A stretch of DNA of 64,000 bases. It comes from Monarcha castaneiventris obscurior (taxonomy: Eukaryota; Chordata; Aves; Passeriformes; Monarchidae). Of the stretch, positions 10,801-22,300 are shown piece after piece. Below the pieces are notes generated by a model that did not search any database, was not told where the DNA came from, and worked only from the letters and a program-made list of their open reading frames with translations. The position numbers were made by a program, and so were the translations under genes. The stretch spans positions 35,672,501 to 35,736,500 of the forward strand of contig JAMPIT010000230.1 in NCBI GenBank assembly GCA_026261815.1. The letters run 5' to 3'. Each line of letters begins with the position of its first letter. The stretch's first letter is position 1.

Positions 10801-12095
10801 TAATAAATACAAAACATGTAAAAGATTTTATTAGCCTTTTAGCACATTATGTTAATCTCCTGATAGCTAATATTATGAGCAAGTCTGTGTCTGGAGAGAG
10901 TAATAGCAAAGATCTTAGGAATGGAAATAATGCCTTTTTAACTTCCCAAAGAGGATTCAAAGAGCTAGTTGATTGTTATGAAAGCTACTGTTCTCAGTGA
11001 GCATATTAAATTGGTAGAGCATTAATCTGATTATTTGTAAGATGTTGTCCCTTAAGAATGTATTTTACAATATAGAAAGCTCAATTAAATATATAAGATA
11101 AAGCCATGAAAATGAACAGCATTTTTACAAATTAAATATTCTACTGCATCTGGTAGTAAAATTTAGTATCAATAGATACATCATGTTCCACACTGAATCA
11201 GTAAAGTGTTAGAATAACATTTAAATTATAAAATTCAGTACAGCTCACTTTATCAGCTTTATTATTCATATATTAAGAAATGGTTCTAAATTATTTTTCA
11301 AACATTTCAAATAATATGTTTTATCTTGTTGGGCTAAAAAAGGAAGAAATACTGCAGAAAGAAGTCTTGGTTAACAAGAAATCTCCAAAGCCTGAGTCCT
11401 GTAATGCTACAGATACTTAAATATTTCTAAAAGCTTCAGATTATGAGTTGATCTGATATCAGCATCCTTTCTGTACAGTTATGTCACCTTTTCTATTTTT
11501 TTTTCCCGAACAAAACCTCATTTTAATGCACCTTCTCCTGTCTGCCTCTTGGTATCTGCAAGCTGGTGGTTAATGGACTAGAAACTTTGTCATTCCTTTA
11601 ATAACAGAAAGATTTTCAAAGTCAGCAGTGGAAGGGGAGAAAATGGAAGTGCAAGTCCTAGCAATTGCTGCTTTGTTCCCTTTCTACAAATTTTCTCCAA
11701 TGCCAGGCTTAGCTTGGTCTAATATTTTCATAGGGAGAGTAAAAATTTTTTTCAAGACATCTGTGTTTCAATAGATAGAGATTCCTAAAACTTAAGCTGG
11801 ATATGAATGTAATCCTGGCGTAACAATACTGATTTCACTTGACTTAATCAGAGACTTAGCTGGGCTTTGTGGTTTCACAGAAGGCTGTTTGTTAACCACA
11901 TTGTGTGGGTTCCAGCGCTGCAGCTTGTCGGCAGCTCGCTTCATCTGTTCCTGGAGCAGGGGGGCTTAAAGCAGCCCTTGAAGGACAACGTGCTGAAAAA
12001 TTAGCATTCAGCAGTTTTGCAGAGAGACAGCGTGAGTGTAGCAAGGTCAGGTGCATAAGCAAAGCGGGATTTCCAGTTGCCATTTCCTGAATTAA
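7816..12095. other. Unique non-coding sequence
   Basis: About 4.3 kb without recognised genes or transposons. Local features are a T-rich/A-rich stretch near 10160-10260 and two stretches of conserved-like texture, around 9490-9575 (ttaattaaaacag, gttaatcatgc) and 10835-11000. Open frames up to 90 codons lack any protein resemblance. Confidence 0.5.
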
Positions 12096-12290
12096 AACAT
12101 CAGATTTACTCATGGTCGGTTTTGTTTACGTGTTGTTGTGCAACTGAAAACATCAACACCTTCACATGTGATTAGTATTAAATACTGTTGATGACATGTT
12201 TCATCATGATATATGCCCCCAAATTCAAAGTTTCGCCTGGAACCGTCATTTAATCCCCTGAAATTCAGATGGCTTTAAGGGATTTTCTGA
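12096..12290. promoter_or_regulatory. Candidate conserved non-coding element with forkhead and C/EBP-like words
   Basis: A forkhead-type TGTTTAC (12123-12129) sits 5 bp from gttgtgcaac (12135-12144), a perfect C/EBP-like TTGTGCAA core. Several CpGs are retained (ggtcgg, tacgtg, ttcgcc, accgtc) in a region otherwise CpG-poor. No transposon or coding similarity is seen. Function is inference. Confidence 0.28.
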
Positions 12291-13971
12291 TAGTTCCAAG
12301 CCTCAACAGTAATTTCTTGCTTCTGCTATTTGAACCAAGCCCTTATGAGTATTTTACAGTATTTTTCTGGTGTTTTGTGGTTGTTATTTAAGCTTTACTG
12401 AAATACGTAACCGTATGTTTTGCTGCATGTGTTTTAAGTAATGCATCAGTTGTGAGATGTATCTGTCACACAACGTGTGTCCAACGCATGGAGATTTGAG
12501 TCCTAATTTAGTAAAAATTGCCCATGTAACATTTCAGAGGTCAGAGATACTTCTGATTTTGACTTCAACCCAAAATCAATCAAATTACCACTCTCCAGCT
12601 GGGAATGAAATTAGAATTAATTAATCATGTTGGGTCCTGCTTCGTGGGCATTTTCCTTAGTCTCCAGCTGTGCCCTCTGAAAGAAAGTGCGAGGTTACTG
12701 TGGTAGGCAAATGTGGAAAATAAATCAACGTAGTAGGAGCTAGTAATGGGCTTATACTCAGAATTATCAGGTTTACAAGCCAGTACATTAGCTACCTTCA
12801 TTTGAGGCTGTCTTGCAAGTACTTGTGTTCACCTGGAGCATGTGATTTATCTGTGTTGGCTGGTGCTGCACAACTCATTGTTGCACATGTTCTCCCACTG
12901 GGATCATACGTACCTGGGGATTTCTTCAGTAGCACAGCATGGATAAGGAGACTACAGAAACTGGGGCTGAACAGGATGAGGAATGCTCCCTCTGAAGGTG
13001 TAACCAAGGCTTGATTTTTCCCAAATCTGTAGAGGAGGAGGTATCTGGTTCAGATAGGAACTTTCATTTTGAAATACTCTGTGTGGTCCACATGAAGGGT
13101 GTAAAAGAGAGTGCAGTGTGTGTGTGTAGCTGCTGTAAAGAGCTTGGAACTATTGTAGGATTTCATTTAGATTTGGGAATATTTTGCTTGAAATAGCTTT
13201 GTATTTAATACTTATTGTATGCTTCACTTCCGCATTTTATCTGCATTTCATTAATGGGAGTGGTTTCTTTACAAGTACCTGCCAGGCTAAAAGAAGGCTA
13301 TGAGGGATTTTGTCCATGTGCAGGAGAAGTGACAGATCCTACCTGTGTGTCAGAAGGATTTGGCTGTGTTGGACCACAGTGTCTTTTCAGAAAGCACCAG
13401 TTCTCCTCTCAGCGTTTGCAATGGGCTGGGTGCCATAAAACACTGCTAATGACTTTTATATCAATATAGCGAAGATTTTGACATGTGTAAAATAGAAGTG
13501 CACATACTTAATGTGGTCATTTTTTAAAAACTGAAAAAATACTTACAGTATAATATAAAAGTTGCATGGTAGGAGAGGAAACTGAAAATCCCAAAAAGTA
13601 CTTAAAAATCTGAAGTATTGCAACTTGTCTCTGCATTTATCAAGAAATACTGCTCTTTTCTTCAAGACTCCCCACAGCATAGCCCACACAATTTATTTTG
13701 TGAAGTATCAGCTGATTTGAAGCAACCAGTAAGATGCATTTTTAGATCATTATATAATGTAAAAACGAATTCTTGCCACATCTGCCAAAAATCGAGAGCT
13801 TTGCAGCCGCCTGTTGAAGGAGTAGGTAGATAGTCAGTGGGAAAGGTCAGAAGAGGTGGTGGACTCCCCAAATGCAGACAAGGATTATGTGAGGGCATGC
13901 ATTTTCTAGGCAGCTGGACAGTACTAAATAAAGGAAAAGCAAAGCCAACAATAAAGGTGGAATTATATTTG
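12291..13971. other. Unique non-coding sequence
   Basis: No gene or repeat recognised. A 150-codon minus-strand frame (13662-14114) crosses the next CR1 in a frame different from CR1 ORF2 and is therefore a shadow. Confidence 0.5.
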
Positions 13972-14415
13972 TAGAGCATAGAGTGGTTTGGGTTGGAAGG
14001 GGCCTTAAAGGTCGACTGTTTCCATATGCCATGAACAGAGACGCCTTCACTAGACCAGGTAGAATGCCCCAGCCAGCCTGGCCTGAAACACTTCCAGAGA
14101 TGAAATATCCACAACTTCTCTGGGCAGCCTATTGCAGTGCCTCACCATGCTCAAAGTAAAGACTTTCCTCCTAATAGCTAACCTAAATCTACCTTCTTCT
14201 AGTTTAAAGCCATCACCCCTTGTCTTACCACCCCCTGCCCTTGTGAAAAGTCCCTCTCCAGCTCTCTTGTAGCTCCTTTAGGTGCTGGAAGGTGCTCTAA
14301 GGTCTCCCCAGAGGCTTCAGGTCGCCAGTCTGAAGAACCCCAGCTCTCTCAGTCTATCTCCATAGGAGAGGTGCTCCAGGCCCTCCTCTGGACCCGCTCC
14401 CTATGGAGGTCACAG
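13972..14415 (-). mobile_element. CR1: CR1 LINE 3' end, minus strand
   Basis: The plus strand reads catagagtggtttgggttgg then aggggccttaaagg, the reverse complement of the canonical CR1 3' terminus. It proceeds through the standard CR1 blocks ctagaccagg, cttctctgggcagcct, tgcagtgcctcaccatg, aggtctccccagaggc, cataggagaggtgctccagg and ccctcctctggacccgctcc before ending near 14400-14415. Between gtgctccagg and ccctcctctgg a stretch of roughly 20 bp found in typical copies is missing, a small internal deletion. Only the last part of ORF2 and the 3' UTR are present. The canonical blocks are fairly well kept, so this is one of the younger copies in the window. Confidence 0.96.
14050..14277 (-). pseudogene. 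CR1 ORF2 C-terminal fragment with native stop
   Basis: The minus-strand frame is open for 75 codons and ends at a TAG (14052-14050). Its translation contains RAGEGLFTRAGG, DGFKLEEGRFRLAIRRKVF and VRHCNRLPREVVD followed by SLEVFQARLAGA, the diagnostic C-terminal end of CR1 ORF2. Upstream a TAA (14280-14278) closes the frame where the CR1 reading frame should continue, indicating a frameshift at about that point. The stop lies 78 bp from the element tail, almost the same as in the 37.3-kb copy (77 bp), so the stop is probably the ancestral one. There is no start codon and no catalytic domain. Confidence 0.85.
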
Positions 14416-15037
14416 TGCTCTCTTGAAGCAGATGAGAAATCTCAATTTGTATCTTTTGTTTGATGGTCAGTGTAAGCCATTGGAGACATGAGGAGATATA
14501 TTCAAAAGTGTAGCTGCAATTATAACTGCAGCTTGTGGCTCCTGAGGGCATCCTGCTCAGAGTTAACTAAAAATAACAGAAGTGTAACAGTTTATAGTGA
14601 AAGATCAGTTACCAAGACATGTTTGCACAGGCAGGATAGAGTGATGCAAACTTTTTCACATAACTAAAGTCTTTTATTACTGAAGTTTTACCAAAGCAAT
14701 GGATAGCAAGTGTTTTTATACTCCAAGGATATCTACCCACCTTTCTCTCTCCCTGGTAGTATTTATGCATGTAGAAATAACAAAGTAAGGAGAGAATCAT
14801 TCCCAGAGAGATACTAAATTTTAAGAGAAATTCATGGAGAGATGCAGCATGCAATTCATGTTTTGATGCAGCATGTGCCATGGGGCTTACAGGCGCTGTT
14901 GTATATTAGCTGAAGAAATTGTTTAGCTGTGTGTAACACTTTCTAAGGACTTGTATAACACTCATTTCAAAGGCGTTGTAATTATAGCTATGTCTTTTGA
15001 GAGAATATATTTTCCTCAAAGACAAGCTCTTACTCAG
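14416..15037. other. Unique non-coding sequence
   Basis: Nothing recognised beyond short featureless frames (90 codons at most). Confidence 0.5.
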
Positions 15038-15076
15038 GTGGTAAATCTAATAAAAATGTGGTAAATGTAATAAAAT
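15038..15076 (+). repeat. 20-bp tandem duplication
   Basis: Two adjacent copies of gtggtaaatctaataaaaat; the second differs by one substitution and lacks one A. Confidence 0.88.
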
Positions 15077-18000
15077 CACAGCATTACTGCTCAGGTCATA
15101 CTCTTATGCATGCATTAAGCAATTCTTTTCTGTTATAATTTTTCATACTTCGTCTTGAAAGATTTTTCCTGTGATTTGTAGCTATACAAATGAGTCTCCA
15201 GAGATAAGGAAGGCTGAGTTTTCATGCCATTTACAGGCCAAGAAACTTGAGTTCCAAATTTTCAGTTTCATCTTGTGACAGTTTGTTCTTATTTGTGAGG
15301 CTTTCCATTTCTTGTACGGAGACTGTGCAAAAGAGACTGCAGAAGTCATTTGAAGGTTAGAATAAAAGAGCTGAATAAATCAAACCAAGAGATGTCAGTA
15401 ATATCTAGAAAGTAGAAAGCCCTCTTATCACAGTTATCCCTTAAAAAAAACCTCTGTGAGAAAACATCTATCTGAATGCAAGCTTCACTTTCTTCACTAT
15501 CTTGAAAATAAAAACCCAACAAAAACAAAGACACCCCAAGACCAGAACAGTGCACACAAAACCAAAATATTTCTTTCAGTAGCTGTACCCTTCTCTACAT
15601 TTTGTCACATCTCAGATGAAATCATCCCTTTGATCCCCAGTTTGAAACTTTCCTTGTTGCCAGCCTGAGTAAGCCTGAGAAGTGCAAAGCCAATTCCCTT
15701 GCATTTGCTATGCCATTTGAATACTGCAGTTTTTAAAAAATACCACTTCCTTCTCATTGCTGTGTTTCTTTGACTTTGGTAAGTGTGGGAAATTAATGTA
15801 GACTTTGGAAGAGTTCCATCAACTCTGAAACAGCCAGTGAGGAAAGAGTCCAAGAAGGCTCAAAATTCCAGCAGCAGTACCTAATCTAGCCCATTATTTA
15901 GGATTTATTTTGTTGTTTTCACTTTTCTGTGTTACTTACGCTTTGACTTAAGTGTGTTTGAGGCTCTGAAGCTCACTTTCAGTAGCTCCATGCTCCAAAG
16001 AGTTCACACTGGCTGCCCTGGCAGACGAGTTTAAGCAAATGGAAATGAGTTGGAAGGTGGGGTAGAGTGGCACACAACCTGAGAGCACAGGAGCAGGCAA
16101 GAAGAGATATGGGACAGATTTTTCTTTTCTTAAGCTGGTTGGTTACATGACCCTAGAGAAGTCAAAGGACTGTTTACTGCTTTGGTTGCCCTCTGCATAA
16201 TGGTGGGGCATCTCTCAGAAAGCATGGATCCTTGGATAAAAAATCTTAGATAGCATTGCTTTATGAAGAATGTCAGAGACACAGATTTTTGTTGTCCTTG
16301 TTCCAGCTGTGCTCTTAGTGATTAGTCTAGCACTTGGATTTTATTTGTATGCCAACTCTTTTCTATTTTTAATTGTTATTATATCATTAAAGACTGTTAA
16401 AAGCTTTCTTTTCCCCATCCCACTTTAGGCTTCATCCACAGCACAGGATATTACATTTCATACAGCTCGTTTGTTTTGCTTGAAGGAAAATTAGATACTA
16501 TTTTGGTTTAGGCAGTGACTATTTTGACACCTCTGTCTAGCAGTTATTTCTCAAATGACAGAGTAACACTTTCTGTGTACGCACACAACATATTATAAAG
16601 GAAAACATGAAAGACTATGGTTATTTCGTTACCACTGGATTTTTTCATTAGAGGTGTTACTTGCTCCCCTACCGTTAAATTGACCCACTGAAAAATTGAT
16701 AAAAAGATGGTGTGAAATTGCCCTACTGTACATTCATTTTGGGTTTGCTCTGTGCCTTTTATGAACACTAAACAAAGCTACTTTAGTTTGCAAAAATAAT
16801 ATGATTCTTAAATGGTTTTGAAGCAAAGAATACCTATAAAATTTACCTCAAATGCTTAAATTAAAGGACTGTACACAACCTCAGGAAAGTTCATTTTCAT
16901 TTTCAAATTGCGTGTGGTTAAATATAGAAGATTGGTATACCATAAGAGTTCCAAACTTTTTTAAAATAGCCTCCTTTTTTATATGTGGAGGGTTGCGCTT
17001 TTTTTTCCCCTTGAAAGCTGGAACACTTTGTTTTAATCAAGAGATCAATTACTGTGCTGAAAATGCAGCTTGACATATTAGCCAGCTTGAAGAGAATGGA
17101 AACTTAAACTATCTTCTCTCCCACCATCAGCCAGATGTTCAGACCTTCACCTTTTGATCCCCTGGGCCAGGGTTCAGGAATTCTGAGCTCTCTGCCAAAG
17201 CTACAATGCAGTGTGCTGACTCTGTAGTAGTAATTTATATGTACTGTCAGTATGGCTATGGCTGTCTTTAGACCTTTCTGTTGACACCCTCACATTTATT
17301 TTTAAAAATTTTAATAGGAATTAATCTCTTCAGGATGCTACCTCTTATTTACATGGAAAGATACTTCTCCAAAAGTCTCATACATAACACTATATCAAAG
17401 CATGATAGTACTAAAATACCAGAAAGAAAATTGCCTGAAGTTTTTTTCTTTACTGTGTTTTTTTACTTCTTCATCCTTTTGCATATTTCAATGTACACTC
17501 TCTGCAAGAGATTCTTGCTCCACAAATTTAAAGACAACAGAGCAAAGCAACTAGTGGCATTCCTTGGGTTGTCCCCTTTTCTTCTCCATCACCCAAGTGG
17601 GAGAGAGCAGTTCAAGTATGTACAGTCTGTGGAGGTGCCTGAGATTTGGATCTCTCTGCCAGCCCCAGGCAGGGGGTGCCTTGAGCAGGATGCATAGATT
17701 ATCTCTATAGATGTTCAGCATATGCTGGAGGACTTGCTTGTTTATATAAAGGCATATGTTGAGTGCCTTGCTGAAGGAATATCTACCGCAAGAAAAATGA
17801 TCCAGGATCCCAGTGTCAGTGTGCTCCATGCCCACTCTGCTCCTTCTGAGACACAGTTACATCGAAGAACAGAACTACTCTTACAAAACTGACAAAATTA
17901 GAATGGTGGAGGATTTAATTAAATGAGATAACTCTGAACAGTGCTGCTTCATCTCTTCAGAGCAAAATGTGGTGTGTGAGTTATTAGCCTCTGTGATTCC

Positions 18001-20800
18001 AGGGTAGCCTGTGTAAGAGTCTGACTTATACTAGCAGTGTTCTTAGTATGTTTCTCGTTTTAGGGGTAAGAAACTAAAACTTAGAGATCATTACAACATA
18101 CATGTAAAACAGGAGACAGAACGAGTCTTACTGGAGAAATGTGATGCAACTCGACCACACTACACCAGTTAAGGCCACTGCAGCTTTTGATGTATCCTTA
18201 ACTTCCCTGTTATCTGTGTCCTCTGACATCTTTCATCTCATTGACATTGCGGTTAGTTTTGGGTTTAATGTGTATGAGTTGCATGGTTCAAAATAAAGGT
18301 CTTCTGCAGCCCTGCTGGCTCTGCCCAGAGTTGTTTTCTGGAATACCTGGTCCCAGGTGTGCACATAATGCCAAGCTGGAGAGACGTTTGCTTAGCAGTT
18401 ATATAAAATTGAGAGCTTGGGAATAATTAAAAGGTGAAGAGGAAAGGATGGTGTTACAAGTTATATTAACCTCTTACCATGTTTTTGCAAAAGGATTTGT
18501 GCATAGTAAAGAGGTACCATTTGCCATGTGTTAACGTTACTGCACTTTTCTTTGATACCTGTCAAAATTCTTTATTTTTACAGTTTTTGTCTATATTTTC
18601 CCTCGGAGACCAGATGTCTTTGAAAGTGTGAGAAACACTGTTAAGTGTGTCATGAAGGGACTGAAGGGAAAACCTAAAGCAGTTATGTTTCATCGAAATG
18701 CTTTCACATATTATTTCTATAAAAGCCTTTGAATCAGTGCTGTTTCAAGTACTGAAATTGAATCCTAGAAATATAACTCTCATGAGTTCAATATTTTTGT
18801 AAACATAAATATATAATAGAAGAAATAGGATTAAATTTGTTTCTCTAAGTAGAAAAATGCAGTGTTGAAGAGGTTGGTGAAGCCACTGAAACCAAATATA
18901 TTTTATGGTATGTGATATAAAATTAAATATTCCTGAAAGAAAATGTTTATCAGCTGTAAAACAACATTATTTGTATTTATAGATTTTTAATCTTACTGCT
19001 CAAATGTTTTTCCTTCTAAGTTTAAATTATTTTAACTTTCTTTGCTAGAATTTTGAAACTATAATGAAGTTTATTATTTTCAGAGTAAATATCTGCATAG
19101 CATATAAAACTGAAACATTCAGTGTTCTCTTCGTTTATAAAACCTTCTTGAATTGAGAATCATATTCTTTATTACTACACAGCGGAGCAATTTTAATTGC
19201 TCCCTTGAACGTTACAATACTTTCAACCATGAAAAAATAGCATAATAGCCATGAGAGTAAGTCTGTACATTTTCAGTCACCTTTCCCATTTGACAGTGAA
19301 AATCTTATGTTTAAAGAGAGAAGCTGCAGTCATGTAAAAATAATTTTTGAAAGCTAGTGCTGGCATAGTAGGGAATGGAAGTAGAGGAATTCCTATGATG
19401 AATATGATCTACTTTGTCCTGCAGAAAGAGAAAAATCCTAAGCCAAACATCTGAATGAGGAAATCATCCAACAAACTTTTAAAATATGCTTGAAATGTCA
19501 TAGAGTGCATCAGTTGCACCCAATACCAGAATATATTCAATATAAAAGGCAGAGTGTTATCAAGAAAATAATCTAAATGACAATTAAACAATGCTTTGTG
19601 TTCTGGTTAAGAATGTTACAGGACAAAAGTACCCAAAAAAATTGGGAAGGGCTGGATTCAAACTGCGTTGTGCTGAACAGGAAAGAATCTGATGAGCTTC
19701 AGTGAGCCTTAGATCAGCCTGCTAGGAAAACCACTTGAAAATATGGACAAACTATTTAGGCAAAAGTCAGTCCATTTTTTTCCTTTACTAAAGCACTCTC
19801 ATGGAACAATCTATTCAGTGTTAGGCTAGTAAAAAAAAAAATCCACAGAAATTTCATAAAGGCGCTGTGGGATGTTTTTCTTTTTAAAAGTGAAATTTAT
19901 TTTTCAGGTCCAGAAATGAGTATGGAAATTCATCTCCTTTTCATCTCATCTAAATTTTTATTAATCTGGTGCCTTTAGTTACAGATAAGGTACTTTTATA
20001 CATCAGCATTTCTGACACACAAATCAGCATGCATACCTTTAGGGTAAGGTACATGCACTGCGCATCTCCCTGTGAATATATATATAATTATAAGGGTTGT
20101 TCAAGCAGCATGATACAGAGTTTTATGCCCTTCTGGGAAGAAATGGAACCGTTGTTTGGGCATAGCTTTGAGTTCCACTTACTCCTCTGGCTGGCCTGTG
20201 ATGTCACAGAGTGGTGGCTGCCCCAGTGGCCTCCACTGGCTTGGTCAAAATGGCACTGTGTATCTGAAGTCTCTTGTGCAGTGCTCTCCCTCCTGCTAAT
20301 CTGTGTGGAAGAGCAGCAGTAGATTCATAAGATGATGAGTTTACAAGACTCATTAATGTGACTGAAATTCTAATGATCATGTTCTCAGTACAGGCATATG
20401 GAACACTAATGTTTAGATGCAAATCAGAAGAATATTTTTCTAAAAGGACCTTTCTGTAGTGTGATATCCTCAACAACTTTATCTGAAGTGACACACAGAC
20501 AGGCCTTTCAAACAGTGTGCCTAAATAGAACTCTTAATCATATTGCATTTCCTCACTCACCTGCTGTGTGACATTGATTACATATTTTCTGTGTAATTAC
20601 TGACCTTTGACTAGCAGTGGAAAAAATACCTCACTGCTGTATCTGGCCGTTCTTCCTCTCTCTCATTTTGAGTACTTGTTTACCAGTTCTCAGGGCAAGT
20701 TCTTGTTATGCACCATTGTCACAACTGAGCAATTTAGATTGGCTAAAGAATCACCATTAAAGGTATTAGTAAAAGGGGATTTAGTGGGATGTTGTAAAAG
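15077..20800. other. Unique AT-rich non-coding sequence
   Basis: About 5.7 kb with no recognised gene, RNA or interspersed repeat. A 138-codon frame at 17281-17697 starts from TTG and is Phe/Leu-rich with no known domain. A GC-richer stretch at 17560-17850 has different texture and might be old repeat DNA, but nothing identifies it. Confidence 0.45.
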
Positions 20801-20804
20801 TGCA

Positions 20805-21760
20805 GCTTAGCAAGGTTTGATGGCAAGGTTCACTCTATTACATGGGTGAAACATACAAAGGAAAAGCGAGTTAGAATTGAGGTAATATCATTTACACAGA
20901 GATCAGAGATGCAAAAGGACAAGGGAGACCCTCTCAACAAGTCACAGAGTTCAGAATAGGCCCCCTGACTTTCTAAACTCCTGCTGGAGTTTGGGTGCAC
21001 CGACATCCAGCCTTAGTCTCAGACAACAGTTCAGAGCTAATGGAATATCTAATGGAATTCACTACACGTGTTCCATTAATCCAGCACGCTGTTAGTCACT
21101 TACTGAGGATCTCTTGGAAATAAAGGTCTCACTGCCTTGGGTAAGGAAGGATCTGTTAGTCTCAGGAAAGGAATCTCATACCTTGAGAGGTGTCCCAGCT
21201 CAAGAGGAGAGTCACCTGGCATGCAGTCCAGTTGCAATGTATGGGTGAACTCCAGTCAGACTTATCCAAAGATCTGTGGTACTTTGAACAATGTGGTCTT
21301 TATCTGTTCCTTGACAAATGAATCTTGGAAAAGCCACACGCTGTTCATGTGTTGATCACACAATGGGTGTTCCAAGCTCGTATGCGTGCCCGCTGTCTCT
21401 CTCTGCTTCTCTGTGGGTGTCCTAGAGGAGTTCTTGGCCTGGCTGTGGCTCAGACTTCACCTCCTTTGGAGCCGGTACCAAAGTACTGCTGGTTTGGTTA
21501 AGGGAGTCACAACCATTCTGAAATAATTCCCTGGCTCAATGACCGGTTTGAAGTTAGGTTCTTTTTGCTGATCTAGCAAGTATAAATGCTGCATACAATG
21601 GTTTCACTGCGCTAATGATAGGTCTTAAAATCCCCTGAGTTTGCATCAAGTTACCTAAAAATATCAGGCCCTAGGTTTCATATCTCTTCCTCTTTTATCA
21701 AACTTTACAACTGTTTGTAGAATATGTTCTCAGCCAGAACACAGAATCCAGGCTGTTACT
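20805..21760. mobile_element. Possible old endogenous retrovirus LTR or LTR-derived repeat
   Basis: This block breaks from the AT-rich surroundings. It is GC-richer, lacks A/T runs and reads like a retroviral LTR or leader: gcaaggttcactctatt, ctctcaacaagtcacagag, gcaccgacatccagcc, agtctcagacaacag, a TATA-like tataaat at 21581-21587, and no open frame longer than 72 codons. The wording recalls avian ERVL-type LTRs from my general memory of bird sequences, not from any comparison run here. Clear TG...CA ends and target duplications were not found, so boundaries and strand are uncertain. No gag, pol or env coding is visible. Confidence 0.4.
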
Positions 21761-21929
21761 TTTAGAAGATGTAGTTACCAATTTTAGAGCCAAACTTCAT
21801 TTTCTTTCTGTGAGCCTGTTCTATTGATCCATTTCTCTCCAGAGGAAAATAGGGTCAATACCTTAAATTATAACTATGAAATGAAAAGATACAGGAGAAT
21901 ATTATGCTGTTGCTGTCTGGTTTTCACTT

Positions 21930-22300
21930 TTTTAGATTCACTGGACAGGGGACACTGAGAGCTAACCTCCTGTTTATCACAGCCCCTCATTTCTACCCCT
22001 AACCACAGGATTGATCTCATGCTTGCTCCTCCAGAAAGAGATCTTTTTATGACTGAAAGACATCCAAAAAATCTACCATTTCCTCTGGCAACTGATTCCA
22101 GTGAATTATCAGTTTCACTACTAAAAATTCTTTGTTTATTTCTGATTTTAATTAATCTGGCTTTAGCTGTCATGGACATACTGCACTTTGATTTGCTAAA
22201 TAAGCTTTCTTTAGAGTCCAATACTCAGTTTCTCTTTCATGACTTTCCAGGCCTTGACTCTCTTTTCCTTACACCTCTCCTGATTTTCCAGTATCTCTTG
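21930..22300 (-). mobile_element. CR1: Ancient CR1 (amniote-type) 3' fragment, minus strand
   Basis: A second deeply decayed CR1. The low-coordinate end (ttagattcactgg, gctaacctcctgtttatcac) corresponds to the reverse complement of an amniote CR1 3' UTR. Beyond it the minus-strand frame reads IHWNQLPEEMVDFLDVFQ, the ORF2 C-terminal signature equivalent to RHWNRLPREVVD. Further upstream in the element, gatttgctaaataagctttc and gagtccaatactcag follow the order expected of that family. It is clearly different from the avian CR1 subfamilies at 2.4, 14.0, 37.3 and 52.8 kb. Nothing identifiable remains above about 22300. Confidence 0.78.
22051..22107 (-). pseudogene. CR1 ORF2 C-terminal relic
   Basis: Nineteen residues on the minus strand (IHWNQLPEEM then VDFLDVFQS) preserve the HWN-LP-E-VVD signature that ends CR1 ORF2. 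Stops and frame changes flank it, so this is a fossil without coding capacity. A 115-codon minus-strand frame over the same DNA is in another frame and is a shadow. Confidence 0.75.

Noticed and set aside
13662..14114. 150-codon minus-strand open frame, the longest in the window
   Set aside because: Where it overlaps the CR1 it is in a different frame from the real ORF2 relic (14050-14277), and the rest has no homology. It is a shadow.
17281..17697. 138-codon plus-strand frame
   Set aside because: It begins with TTG, is Phe/Leu/Ile-rich because of T runs, and has no domain or defensible splice context.
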